This document shows, in pieces, positions 7,984 to 16,434 of a stretch of 64,000 bases of DNA. The notes beneath the pieces were generated by a model. It did no database searches. It was given only the letters and a program-made list of their open reading frames with translations, and had not been told where the DNA came from. The stretch comes from Synechococcaceae cyanobacterium. GTDB taxonomy: Bacteria > Cyanobacteriota > Cyanobacteriia > PCC-6307 > Cyanobiaceae. The DNA lies in assembly GCA_947378425.1 (NCBI GenBank), contig CANCJV010000007.1, forward strand, positions 33,622 through 97,621, given 5' to 3'. A program made the translations under genes and the position numbers. Position 1 is the stretch's first letter. Every line of letters starts with the position of its first letter.

Positions 7984-8318
7984 TCGAACACCGGACGGCA
8001 TTGGGAGGTGCGCAGGGTGGTGCTGGTGATCTCCTGGCGCAGTCTTTCGAGCTTGCGATCATTGATCAGGTGATCGACCCAGTTGACCAGACTGGTGGCC
8101 GCATTACCGGTCGTGATGTTTTGCATCGATTCACCCAGTCGTTCGGCTTCAAGCTCCTGGCGGTAGCTTTCCAGGCGGCGATTGGCCCAGCGGTTCACCG
8201 AGCCTCTGCAGCGCTGCTCGACGACGGTGATGCCGAAGAATCCCGAAATCGGCCCACGCAACTGCAGGGCGATCAGCAACGTTGCGGCTGTGAGGCCAAA
8301 GCCGATGAGGATAACCAT
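7980..8318 (-). CDS. small single-pass membrane protein, unknown
   Basis: A 112-residue protein from the ATG at 8318. Residues 1-22 are one hydrophobic segment (MVILIGFGLTAATLLIALQL), followed by a polar, helical, Arg/Glu-rich cytoplasmic- or periplasmic-facing tail with two cysteines. Its stop overlaps the start of the lipase-like gene, so the two are translated as a unit. The longer open frame to 8420 has a non-protein-like start. No known family recognised; a membrane partner for the hydrolase is an inference from coupling. Confidence 0.65.
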   Translation of the reverse strand: MVILIGFGLTAATLLIALQLRGPISGFFGITVVEQRCRGSVNRWANRRLESYRQELEAERLGESMQNITTGNAATSLVNWVDHLINDRKLERLRQEITSTTLRTSQCRPVFE

Positions 8319-8453
8319 CAGAGCCCCCGCCCCCGGTGGCAGGCCAGGGGGGTGGCGGGAGGGTTTCGTGCCACCTGACCGTCGGTCAGATCGCCCCATG
8401 AAGAAAGCCCAGTGCCTCACAAATCTAGGAACACCACCCCATTGCCTGCCTGC

Positions 8454-8915
8454 CTACGGAGTGGGGGTTGCCGACGGGGGAATGGGCTGCTGTAGCCAGC
8501 ACCGGGCTTCACGGTTGATCAGCAGTCCAATCATCAGAAGCATTGCCATCAGCAAGACCTGGTCACCGCGAGAATCGGGAATCATGACATCAGCAAACAG
8601 ATGCACAAAATTGGTGACTGTATAAACGATGCTGATCCAGAAGTGGATTCGCCTCCAGGGACGCCAACGACGACAATGGTCGTCATCGCCGGCGGCATAG
8701 GTGATCAGCAGCAGCAGGGTCAGCGGGATTAAAAAGTAAAGCAGCATTCCCCAGAACACGATGGAGAGTCTGCTGGGATCGACGGCACTTTCGATCTGAG
8801 CTGACTGGCCATGAAACAGGGGCATCAGACCCAGTTCCACATGAAACAGCATGGCCAGCAGGTAGGCGATCCAGAGATGGCGCAGCCGCAGGCCATGGTC
8901 GATCAACAGGGACAT
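8454..8915 (-). CDS. integral membrane protein, unknown (about four helices)
   Basis: A 153-residue protein from the ATG at 8915. Hydrophobic segments are visible near residues 10-30 (LWIAYLLAMLFHVELGLM), 50-75 (IVFWGMLLYFLIPLTLLLLI), 90-115 (a helix with WISIVYTVTNFVHLF) and 120-140 (VLLMAMLLMIGLLI). Histidines occur in or beside three of the four helices (LRHLW, LFHVE, RRIHFW, FVHLF), which could mark a haem- or metal-binding membrane protein, but no cytochrome signature is complete. Separated from the small membrane gene downstream by 135 bases. Confidence 0.7.
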   Translation of the reverse strand: MSLLIDHGLRLRHLWIAYLLAMLFHVELGLMPLFHGQSAQIESAVDPSRLSIVFWGMLLYFLIPLTLLLLITYAAGDDDHCRRWRPWRRIHFWISIVYTVTNFVHLFADVMIPDSRGDQVLLMAMLLMIGLLINREARCWLQQPIPPSATPTP

Positions 8916-10168
8916 GGTGAGCTCAGGCCAGGACCGCGAGGGGCAACAAACCATTCTGGGCCCGGCGGCCCTGCCTGTATCAAGGCCTGGGACCAGCCAC
9001 CTTGGCGAACCCCTGGACAAGCTTTGCCTTGATCACGCACCAGCTCCTTGCTGAAGCCCGAGTGAATCTATTGCCGCTGGCGTCGATGAACAAGCGGGCA
9101 CGAACGCACAACATCAAGCCGACTTTGGCTGAGTCATCAGCCCCATGGCATCAGTTGCACCATGGAGATCTCTGGCAGAACCGTCTGATTGCTCGCCACC
9201 TGATTCAGGTCAGGCCTGTCCCGGTATGGACTCCACTGTTTCAACGGAATCTCTCCAACAAGAATGGTCCAATTCGTGCGCCTGCGACAGCTGCTCAAGT
9301 CAGGCTGGACCCGTAAGTCGCCATCTTGCCAGCCTTTGCCGGACGTGTCAGCGGAGCTCCCATCTGGGATGTCACAGGCCCAGAGCGGGAACCAGTCAGA
9401 CATCCACCTGCACGGCCGCCGTGCAGCCGCACCATCCGCCATGGGGGCGATGCCGAATCGATCAGTGCCCGCCGGGGGATCGCAACGGTGTTCGGTTGGA
9501 TCAAGGCGTTCGGCGGGCTGAGCCAGTTCAAACTGCGCGGGCAGGAGAACATCAGCGCCGTCCACTCCTTCTCTTCGAGAAGCCTTTGGCTATGGCCTGC
9601 CCGTGATCGCCTACAACTTGATCAGGTTGAGCAACATCCTCAAATCTGCCATGGAGGCGGCATGAACAGCCCGTTGCCCAGAGGTGTGTCCAAAAGGCCT
9701 CAATCAAAGCCTTGCAGACAGGCCGACGCTGCCGAAATCGGGCAGTTGGCAGATCTGACAGGCACCGAGGTATCTTTTTGAGCCGGAAATCATCTCCTGG
9801 CAGTGGAAACTGTCTTGTGGGCTTGTTTTTCAGAAAACTCTTAAAGACAGCCATCTGCTGTTACAGACTGGGGACTTCTCAGAAGACGTTGCCACTGAAG
9901 CCAGGAAGGATCATGACAATCCAGATCTTCGGTTCAATGAGATCCTGACAGTGTTCCTGTTGTCATGACGACCATTTCTCTGTTGCGGCTGTGAGGCACT
10001 GCCAGGAGGGATGGTCAGTCTCCATCGTTCTGATCGGTGCTGGTCATGAGCCAGGACATCCAGTCGCACCGGGGTACCCCCCCCTTGCAAAGACCGAGCG
10101 CCGATCAGAGCGTTGCCAATGCCGGATCCATCGGGGGGGTCCGGGACTGCTGGAACACCGATCCGGCC
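8916..10168. other. gene-poor, lower-GC stretch with IS debris
   Basis: Apart from the transposase remnant I see no supported gene in 1.25 kb. Bases 9700-10020 are visibly less GC-rich than the chromosome around them and contain several T-runs. No reading frame here has protein-like composition. It reads as an old insertion site that has lost its coding capacity, and could also carry regulatory sequence for neighbours on both sides. Confidence 0.6.
9405..9696 (+). mobile_element. decayed IS transposase C-terminus, copy B (IS5-type DDE family)
   Basis: In one frame the segment SRTIRHGGDAESISARRGIA and then TVFGWIKAFGGLSQFKLRGQ reads like the C-terminal end of an IS5-family DDE transposase (consensus R-K-x-x-E-x-x-F-G-W-x-K-T-x-G-G-L-x-x-x-x-x-R-G). 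After about base 9570 the match moves to another frame and finishes with LPVIAYNLIRLSNILKSAME and a stop at 9663-9665. The frame change and the absence of an N-terminal half make it a pseudogene. Bases 9629-9696 are repeated as copy A near 2.86 kb. Confidence 0.75.
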
Positions 10169-10531
10169 TCAGCGACAGAAACCGTGGCGGCGCTGCCAGT
10201 GCCCCAAAGCCTTGCCGGCGTCGATATAGCGGCGCTGCTCCAGAGCCTGGTTGAACTGGCGCTGTTCAGCGGAGGCATTCCAGCTCTGAGCCTGGGCCAG
10301 GCAGGCTGGGGTCACGGCCACGTCATCGGCGCCACTGGCGCCCGGGATGGGGGCAAGGGCCGCATCCACCCCCAGGCGCAGCCGGAACAGGGCGTCCTGG
10401 CCGTATTGGGCCCGAAAGCGTTCCACGTCCAAGGGCTGCAGCGATTCGGCCCGCAGCCGTCCCGCCGGCGCCATCGCCAGCACGAGCCAGCCCAGGGCCA
10501 GGGATCCAAGCAGGCGGACGGCCCCCCTCAA
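10169..10531 (-). CDS. secreted small protein, unknown, coupled to murF
   Basis: A 120-residue protein. It begins at a TTG (10531) whose last two bases overlap the murF stop (TTGA), with GGAGG ten bases upstream inside murF. Residues 1-28 are a Sec signal peptide (hydrophobic GSLALGWLVLAMAPAG, then LRAES). The mature part has two cysteines (TPACLAQ and HGFCR-end) and polar helices. No family recognised. Its position in the glgA-murF run implies constitutive envelope-linked expression. Confidence 0.65.
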   Translation of the reverse strand: MRGAVRLLGSLALGWLVLAMAPAGRLRAESLQPLDVERFRAQYGQDALFRLRLGVDAALAPIPGASGADDVAVTPACLAQAQSWNASAEQRQFNQALEQRRYIDAGKALGHWQRRHGFCR

Positions 10532-12078
10532 ACCAGTGCGGCCTCCAGCAGGGGCATCAACTGCTCCAGGGCCACGCCACGGCTGGCCTTGAGCAACAGC
10601 AGATCCCCTGGCGAAAGCCAGGCCGCCAGGGGTTCGGCGGCCTCGGCGGGCGTGTCCACCCGCACCAGCCTGGCCATGCCAGCGGCCCCCGCCAGCATGG
10701 CGCTGCCCTCGTCCCCAGCGGCCACGATCACCAGTCCATCGAGGCCCAGCTCCCTGGCCCGGGCAGCCACCTGCCGATGCAGCGCCAGACTCTGATCTCC
10801 CAGCTCGAGCATGGTGCCGAGCACGGCGTAACGGCGGCGACGCGGTGTCGAAAGCCCCGGGTCGGGGCTGGGGCCGGCTGCGGCGTCAGCCAACAGCTCC
10901 AGGGCCGCCAGCATCGCTTCGGGGGACGCGTTGTAGGTCTCGTCCAGCACCTCGATGCCGCCCATGCTCAGCCGGCGGCTGCGACCGCCGGGCAACGCCA
11001 CAGCCAGGGCACGCAGCGCAGGCCTGGGTACCCCCAGCTCCTGGGCCACCGCGACAGCCAGCAACAGATTGCGGGCGTTGTGGCGGCCCTCCAGGGGCAG
11101 TTGCAGCAGGCTGCCATCCTGCAGACGCAACCGGAGCTGGTTGCCATCAGCTGGCGCCGGCGCCACCAAGGCAGCCGGCACCACCAAGGCAGGCGGCGCC
11201 GCTGACGCATCGGTGGCCCCAGCAGGCTCGGCATCGCCGCCAGGCCCCGTCAGGGTTCCAATCAGATCGGCCACCGGCAGGGAAGGATCAAAGCCCCCCA
11301 GCTCATCGGCCAGGCCGACCCGCCGCACCCGCCCGCTCCAGACGGCGGCCAGGGCCCGCTCCAGCAGCGGATCGCCGGCTGGGATCACCACCAGGCCATC
11401 GGGCCGCAGGGCCGCCGTGATTTCGCATTTGGCCGTGGCAATCGCCTCACGGCTGCCGAGGCGACCGATGTGGGCGGTGCCGAGGTTGGTGATCACCGCC
11501 ACGTCGGGCTGGGCGCAGCGGCTGAGCCTTTCGATCTCGCCCGGTCCCCGCATGCCCATCTCCACCACCAAGGCGGCCGTGCTGTCGCCGGCCTTGAGCA
11601 GGGTCAGCGGAACGCCGATGTCGTTGTTTTCATTGCCGCTGCTGGCCACCACCGGCCCCAGAGAGGCCAGGGCGGCGCGGATCAGTTCCCGCGTGGTGGT
11701 CTTGCCGGCTGAGCCGGTCACGGCCACTACCGGCGCGTTGAGGCCCAGGCGCCAGAGGCGGCCCAGTTGCTGATAGGCCAGCTGGCTGTCAGCCACGGGC
11801 CAGATGGGCCGGCCGAGCCGCTCGGCCAGGGCCTGAACCGCCGCCGGCTCGATGCGATCCCGCTGGACCACGGCCGCCGCCGCTCGTGCCAGGGCCGCCT
11901 CGAGAAAGACGTGGCCGTCGAAGCGTTCCCCCACCAACGGCACGAACAGGGCCCCGTCCAGATCGGCGCGGCTGTCGGTGCTGATCGAGCGGATCCTGAT
12001 GGCGCCGGTGGCGTCCGAGCTGGGTCCCCAGGGCTCACCCCAGAGCTCCAGCAACGGATCGAGGTGCACAGCCATCAC
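10528..12078 (-). CDS. murF: UDP-N-acetylmuramoyl-tripeptide--D-alanyl-D-alanine ligase
   Basis: Adds D-Ala-D-Ala to UDP-MurNAc-tripeptide, the last cytoplasmic step of peptidoglycan precursor synthesis. The 516-residue protein has the Mur ligase architecture: an N-terminal substrate domain, the ATP P-loop VVAVTGSAGKTTTRE near residue 115, the central NENNDIGVPLTLL segment and the C-terminal DETYNASPEAM motif. A Pro/Ala/Val-rich insert of about 35 residues lies near residue 285 (about 11.13-11.24 kb) and makes it longer than the usual 450. The start is either the GTG at 12078 or the ATG at 12075; both overlap the upstream stop. It is followed by an overlapping secreted-protein gene. Confidence 0.95.
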   Translation of the reverse strand: MMAVHLDPLLELWGEPWGPSSDATGAIRIRSISTDSRADLDGALFVPLVGERFDGHVFLEAALARAAAAVVQRDRIEPAAVQALAERLGRPIWPVADSQLAYQQLGRLWRLGLNAPVVAVTGSAGKTTTRELIRAALASLGPVVASSGNENNDIGVPLTLLKAGDSTAALVVEMGMRGPGEIERLSRCAQPDVAVITNLGTAHIGRLGSREAIATAKCEITAALRPDGLVVIPAGDPLLERALAAVWSGRVRRVGLADELGGFDPSLPVADLIGTLTGPGGDAEPAGATDASAAPPALVVPAALVAPAPADGNQLRLRLQDGSLLQLPLEGRHNARNLLLAVAVAQELGVPRPALRALAVALPGGRSRRLSMGGIEVLDETYNASPEAMLAALELLADAAAGPSPDPGLSTPRRRRYAVLGTMLELGDQSLALHRQVAARARELGLDGLVIVAAGDEGSAMLAGAAGMARLVRVDTPAEAAEPLAAWLSPGDLLLLKASRGVALEQLMPLLEAALV

Positions 12079-12860
12079 AGCCTCGGCGTGGGATCGAGCA
12101 GGATCATGCCGGATCCGACCAGGGCCTCACGACCCAGGAGCCGCTGCTGCCCATCCACCAGCTCGAAGCGCTCATAGCCGAGGTTGCGGGCCTGCTCGCT
12201 CCAGTGATTCGCCCAGTCCAGGCGGCTGGCCGGCGACAGGTCGCCGTAGGCCGACGCCAGGGTCAGCCGCAGCAGGGACAAGGCGGGCTCGGGATGGGCC
12301 GAGACGATCAGCTGCTGGGGATCGGCCTCGGCCAGCATCTCCATCAGCGGATCCAGGGCCAGCTGGGGCGGCGGCGGTTCGAGAGGAATGGCGGGCGCAG
12401 GGCCGGCCACGCCGGTGCTGTCGCCGGCGGCAGCCCCAGGTTCCGGATCGACCGTTTGGCTGCCATCCGCAGATGAGCTGATCCGTGGCTCTGGCGCCCG
12501 GGGCCGCTCGACGGCAGCCGGGGGGCGCTGGCCGGGTCGCTCGGGGCCCCTGATGCCAGGGGCAGGGGCCTGCTTCGTCAGCCCTGGCTCTGAGGGGCCG
12601 GGGCGGTGGGGCAACAACCGCCAGCCGATCCACGGAAGGGCCAGCAGCAGAGCGAGCAGCAGGGGCCAGAACAGGGCCTGCAGGGGACCGGGCCAGAAGC
12701 CAGGCACCGAGAGTTCCCCCTGGCGATTGCGGCGCCAGAGGGCTCGCAATTGCAGGCCGAGATCGGCGACCACGGCCTGGAGATCGCGGCCCAGCAGACC
12801 CCATGGATTCTGGTAGGCCGCCGGCAGGTTGGCTTGGACGTCGGGCGGTTCAGCCGTCAC
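12075..12860 (-). CDS. single-pass membrane protein between glgA and murF, unknown
   Basis: About 261 residues from a GTG at 12860 that lies within the end of glgA (11-base overlap); the longer open frame inside glgA is rejected. A single transmembrane helix sits near residues 50-75 ([18 protein letters not shown]). A Pro/Ala/Gly-rich linker of about 100 residues follows, then a C-terminal domain with [20 protein letters not shown] and [21 protein letters not shown] believe this is a picocyanobacterial conserved protein without assigned function. Overlap with both neighbours suggests stoichiometric production with GlgA and MurF. Confidence 0.75.
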   Translation of the reverse strand: MTAEPPDVQANLPAAYQNPWGLLGRDLQAVVADLGLQLRALWRRNRQGELSVPGFWPGPLQALFWPLLLALLLALPWIGWRLLPHRPGPSEPGLTKQAPAPGIRGPERPGQRPPAAVERPRAPEPRISSSADGSQTVDPEPGAAAGDSTGVAGPAPAIPLEPPPPQLALDPLMEMLAEADPQQLIVSAHPEPALSLLRLTLASAYGDLSPASRLDWANHWSEQARNLGYERFELVDGQQRLLGREALVGSGMILLDPTPRL

Positions 12861-14406
12861 CGAAGCGCAGCAACTGGGCCAGGGGATTGCGCGGTCTGCT
12901 CTGGGGTTGGGCGACCCGGATCGCCTCGCCGGCGGCGGCCGCCGCCTCGCGCTCGGCGGCGCTGTGCAGACTCGGATCGGCCCCCTGGCCCTGGGAGAAG
13001 CGCTCCACTTGTTCGGCATCGGGGCTGGGCATCTTCACGCCGCAGACGTCGATGTACATGGCCTCGTACTCCCGCGCCGAGCGCTCCCAGCTGTAGTCCT
13101 GGCCCATGGCCCGCCGTTGCAGTTCGCGCCAGCTGTCGGCATGGCGATAGGCCTCCCAGGAGCGCACGATCGTGGTGTAAAAATCCACCGGTTCATAGCG
13201 ATCGAAGCAGAAGCCGCAGCCGCTGTGGGCACGGGGATCGTGGGGGGGCACGGTGTCCACCAACCCGCCCACCTTGCGCACCACCGGAATCGAGCCGTAG
13301 CGCATCGCCAGCAACTGACTGATGCCGCAGGGTTCAAAGCGACTCGGCATCAGGAAGGCATCGCTGCCGGCATAGATCAGCCGGGACAGGGCATCGTCAT
13401 AGGTGAGGAAGACGGCGAAGCGGCCGGGATGGCGAGCGGCCATCTGCCACAGGCCCGATTCATAGCCGCGATCGCCGGTGCCCAGCACCACGAATTGACT
13501 GTCGGTGTAGGCCAGCACCCGATCCGCCACCTGCAGCAGCAGATCGACACCCTTCTGATCCACCAGCCGGCTCACCATGCCCATCAGGTAGATGTCAGGG
13601 TCCACCTTCAATCCCATCCGCTCCTGCAGGGCCCGCTTGTTGACGGCCTTGCCGTCGAGTTCGGCGGCACTGAAGTTGGCCGGCAGGCAGGCATCGGTGG
13701 CCGGATTCCAGTCTTCGGTGTCGATGCCGTTGAGGATGCCGCGCAGTTTGGCGCTGATGTAGTTGAGCAATCCCTCCAGCCGTTCGCCGTACTCCGCCGT
13801 GCGGATCTCGGCGGCATAGGTGGGCGAGACCGCATTGACCCCATCGGCGTAGAGCAGGGCCGCCGCCATCGTGTGATCCCCCTGCATATACCAGGGACAC
13901 CAGGTGATGCGATCCAGCTTCCAGCGCCAGGGTCCCTGGTACTTGAGGTTGTGGATCGTGAACACCGTGCTGATTTCCGGGTCCTGATGCATCCAGACCG
14001 GAATCATGCCGGTATGCCAATCGTGGCAATGCAGCACCTGGGGCTTCCAGACATTCCAGGCGAACTCAGCTGCTGCACTGGCAAAGAAGGTGAAGCGCCA
14101 GTCCTCATCTTCACCGCCGTAGATGCGCTCCGGATCAAAAACGGGATGGCCGACCAGATAGAGAGGCAGTCCGTTACCGGGATGGCGCGTCTCAAAGATC
14201 GAGAAGTCGGTTCCCATCGTGTGACCACGCCACAGCGGCTCGCTGGGAATCTGCAGGCGGCTCCAGAGCTTGCCGTAGCCCGGCAGGATCGTGCGCACGT
14301 CGTGGCCAAGGGCGGCAAGGGCCGGTGGCAGGGAACCCACCACATCGCCCATTCCCCCCACCTTGATCATCGGGGCACATTCGGCCGCGGCGAACAGGAT
14401 CCGCAT
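12850..14406 (-). CDS. glgA: glycogen synthase (ADP-glucose, GT5)
   Basis: Transfers glucose from ADP-glucose to the growing alpha-1,4-glucan. The 518-residue length is normal for cyanobacterial GlgA. Signature elements: the N-terminal ADP-glucose lysine motif [13 protein letters not shown] at residues 15-27, the HCHDWHTG acceptor-site segment, and the C-terminal nucleotide-binding part with [21 protein letters not shown] and a [11 protein letters not shown] element equivalent to the second KXGG motif. The ATG at 14406 begins directly at the conserved [12 protein letters not shown]. First gene of the overlapping run with the unknown membrane protein, murF and a secreted protein. glgB lies 35 kb away. 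Confidence 0.97.
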   Translation of the reverse strand: MRILFAAAECAPMIKVGGMGDVVGSLPPALAALGHDVRTILPGYGKLWSRLQIPSEPLWRGHTMGTDFSIFETRHPGNGLPLYLVGHPVFDPERIYGGEDEDWRFTFFASAAAEFAWNVWKPQVLHCHDWHTGMIPVWMHQDPEISTVFTIHNLKYQGPWRWKLDRITWCPWYMQGDHTMAAALLYADGVNAVSPTYAAEIRTAEYGERLEGLLNYISAKLRGILNGIDTEDWNPATDACLPANFSAAELDGKAVNKRALQERMGLKVDPDIYLMGMVSRLVDQKGVDLLLQVADRVLAYTDSQFVVLGTGDRGYESGLWQMAARHPGRFAVFLTYDDALSRLIYAGSDAFLMPSRFEPCGISQLLAMRYGSIPVVRKVGGLVDTVPPHDPRAHSGCGFCFDRYEPVDFYTTIVRSWEAYRHADSWRELQRRAMGQDYSWERSAREYEAMYIDVCGVKMPSPDAEQVERFSQGQGADPSLHSAAEREAAAAAGEAIRVAQPQSRPRNPLAQLLRFGDG

Positions 14407-14497
14407 GGGGGTTCAGGCGCCGTGCAGCGCGGTGGTCTGGCGGGCGCAACTCTACGGGTCACAACAGAGCCCCCCCTGCATTGGCGCTCCTCGGGAT

Positions 14498-15403
14498 TCA
14501 GGGCAGCACGGTCACCGGGGTGCCGATCCGCACCAGATCAAACAGTTCCTGGACGTTCTCGTCATAGAGACGCACACAGCCATGGGACGCGGCACGGCCG
14601 ATGCTGGCGCGATTGGGGGTGCCATGGAAGCCGGCGATCACACAGCCCTTCAGCTCCAGCTGCTCCTGGCCCTGAAAGCCCTTACGGCCGCGGCAATCGC
14701 GATGGAAACCGATCCAGCGGCTGCCGAGGGGATTGTCAGGTCCGGGCCTGATCTTGAGGCCGGTGGCCGGATGTTCCCAGACGGGATTGGTGGTCTTCTC
14801 GATGACCTCGAACTGACCGACCGGGGTCTCCCAGCCCGGCATACCCACCGCCACGGGATAGCGATGGCGCTCAAGGCCGTTGTCGAGCACCAGCAGCAGG
14901 CGGTGCTGGCGATCAAGCACCAACCTGCGTCCCGGATCAGCAGCGGCCCCCTCGGGAGGGGGCTGGCTGGTGGCAGCAGGGAGAGCCCCCGATGCGGCGG
15001 TCGTCCCTGTGCCGGCGGCAGCGTCGGAGGCTGGCCGTGGACCGGGCCGGGCCGCAGCTGGAGCGAAGTCGCTGGTCTGGGGAGGCTGGGCCGGGGCCTC
15101 ACCGGGCCATTGCAGCGGCCCTGAGACGATCGGCAGATCCACGGGCCCAGGTTCGGGCAGCCGCAGGCTGGGCCCAAGGCCGCCGGCCGCCGGCGGGGGG
15201 GTGGTGAACGATCGGGGCGGCACCAGGGGGCGAACCGGGGCAGGCAGCGACGCCTCTGCCCTTGCCGTGCCAGCGGTGATCAGCAGCGCCATGCCCATCC
15301 CGACGGCAAAGGTGCCGTGGCGACGACCAGAAGTCACGGGGGCGGGCCTGGAGGTCACGGACCCGGCGCTGACGGAAACGACATGGCGCAGATTAATCAG
15401 CAT
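14498..15403 (-). CDS. L,D-transpeptidase (YkuD domain), secreted
   Basis: The C-terminal half (about residues 160-300) is a YkuD catalytic domain with the diagnostic FHGTPNRASIG and ASHGCVRLYDENV segments, including catalytic His and Cys. Such enzymes cross-link peptidoglycan through meso-DAP or attach proteins to it. An internal hydrophobic segment MGMALLITAGTARA, at residues about 36-50, is a Sec signal. A GTG at 15337 would place this signal closer to the N-terminus, so the true start may be there. A proline-rich linker (residues 55-150) joins signal and catalytic domain. It lies just upstream of glgA-murF in the same direction, a sensible setting for envelope synthesis. Confidence 0.9.
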   Translation of the reverse strand: MLINLRHVVSVSAGSVTSRPAPVTSGRRHGTFAVGMGMALLITAGTARAEASLPAPVRPLVPPRSFTTPPPAAGGLGPSLRLPEPGPVDLPIVSGPLQWPGEAPAQPPQTSDFAPAAARPGPRPASDAAAGTGTTAASGALPAATSQPPPEGAAADPGRRLVLDRQHRLLLVLDNGLERHRYPVAVGMPGWETPVGQFEVIEKTTNPVWEHPATGLKIRPGPDNPLGSRWIGFHRDCRGRKGFQGQEQLELKGCVIAGFHGTPNRASIGRAASHGCVRLYDENVQELFDLVRIGTPVTVLP

Positions 15404-15458
15404 GGCGAGCAACGGATCGAGGTCACTCCCAGTGCGTGCCTCAACTCAACCCATGGCT

Positions 15459-15548
15459 GGAAGCCCCGTCAGGGCAGCCGGTTCCTTCAGAGCAGACGGT
15501 TCCTTCAGAGCAGCTCGTTCCCTCAGGGCAACTTGTTCCCTCAAGGCA
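15459..15548 (-). repeat. five tandem 18-base repeats overlapping the menB stop codon
   Basis: Units at 15459, 15477, 15495, 15513 and 15531, each 18 bases, with a core of TTCC(C/T)TCAG(A/G)GCA on the plus strand. Units 2 and 3 are the most alike. The menB stop (15541-15543) lies in the unit nearest the gene, so the array begins in the last menB codons and runs downstream. Confidence 0.85.
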
Positions 15549-16434
15549 GCCATGGCGAGCCGGAAAAATCGGGATCGCGCTTCTCGAGGAAGGCGTTGCG
15601 GCCCTCCTGGCCCTCCGCCGTTCGGTAGAAGAGATGGGTGGCCTGACCCGCCAGCTCCTGCAGGCCTGCCAGCCCATCGGTTTCGGCATTGAAGGCCGCC
15701 TTGAGACAGCGGATCGCCGTGGGACTGTGGGCGAGCACCTCCCGGGCCCACTGCACCCCCTCTGCCTCCAGCGCCGCCAGCGGCACCACCCGGTTCACCA
15801 GCCCCATGGCCAGAGCCTCCTCGGCGCTGTAGCGGCGGCAGAGAAACCAGATCTCGCGCGCCTTGCGCTGGCCGACCACCCGGGCCAGATAGCCGGCACC
15901 GAAGCCGCCGTCGAAGCTGCCGACCCGCGGTCCGGTCTGGCCGAAGACGGCATTGTCCGCCGCCAGGCTGAGATCGCAGAGCAGGTGCAGCACCTGGCCG
16001 CCCCCGATGGCGTAGCCCGCCACCAGGGCGATCACCACCTTCGGCAGGCTGCGGATCAGCCGTTGCAGATCCAGCACATTCAGCCGCGGCAAGCCGTCCT
16101 CGTCCACATAGCCGCCGTCGCCGCGCACGCTCTGATCGCCGCCGGCACAGAAGGCCCAGACACCATCAGCGGCCGGGCCGGCACCGGTGAACAGCACCAC
16201 GCCGATGCCGGTGTCATCGCGCACCCTGGAGAAGGCGTCACAGAGCTCCTGCACTGTCCGCGGGCGGAAGGCATTGCGCTTTTCGGGGCGATTGATCGTG
16301 ATGCGGGCGATGCCTTCATCGCTGCGCTCGAAGCGGATGTCCTGGTAGTGGCCGACGCCTTGCCAGCTCACCGCCTGGACCGGCTCGGGGGTCTCAGCCG
16401 AGCTGCTGCGGGAACGGGCGCTGGTGGGGGTCAT
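15541..16434 (-). CDS. menB: 1,4-dihydroxy-2-naphthoyl-CoA synthase
   Basis: Crotonase-fold enzyme closing the second ring of the naphthoquinone in phylloquinone synthesis, the photosystem I electron carrier. The 297-residue protein carries the family pattern: [17 protein letters not shown] at the N-terminal fold, a [10 protein letters not shown] oxyanion-loop segment, the [16 protein letters not shown] glycine-rich loop and the [13 protein letters not shown] segment typical of MenB. A Ser/Thr/Pro-rich extension of about 25 residues precedes the domain. The start overlaps the menD stop by four bases, so the two are coupled. Confidence 0.96.
   Translation of the reverse strand: MTPTSARSRSSSAETPEPVQAVSWQGVGHYQDIRFERSDEGIARITINRPEKRNAFRPRTVQELCDAFSRVRDDTGIGVVLFTGAGPAADGVWAFCAGGDQSVRGDGGYVDEDGLPRLNVLDLQRLIRSLPKVVIALVAGYAIGGGQVLHLLCDLSLAADNAVFGQTGPRVGSFDGGFGAGYLARVVGQRKAREIWFLCRRYSAEEALAMGLVNRVVPLAALEAEGVQWAREVLAHSPTAIRCLKAAFNAETDGLAGLQELAGQATHLFYRTAEGQEGRNAFLEKRDPDFSGSPWLP

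Noticed and set aside
2835..9696. Composite transposon between the two IS remnants
   Set aside because: Both ends are fossils, no intact transposase or terminal repeats were found, and the genes between look native in composition.
12829..14751. Open frame of 640 codons on the plus strand
   Set aside because: Antisense to glgA and the region upstream; no protein-like features.
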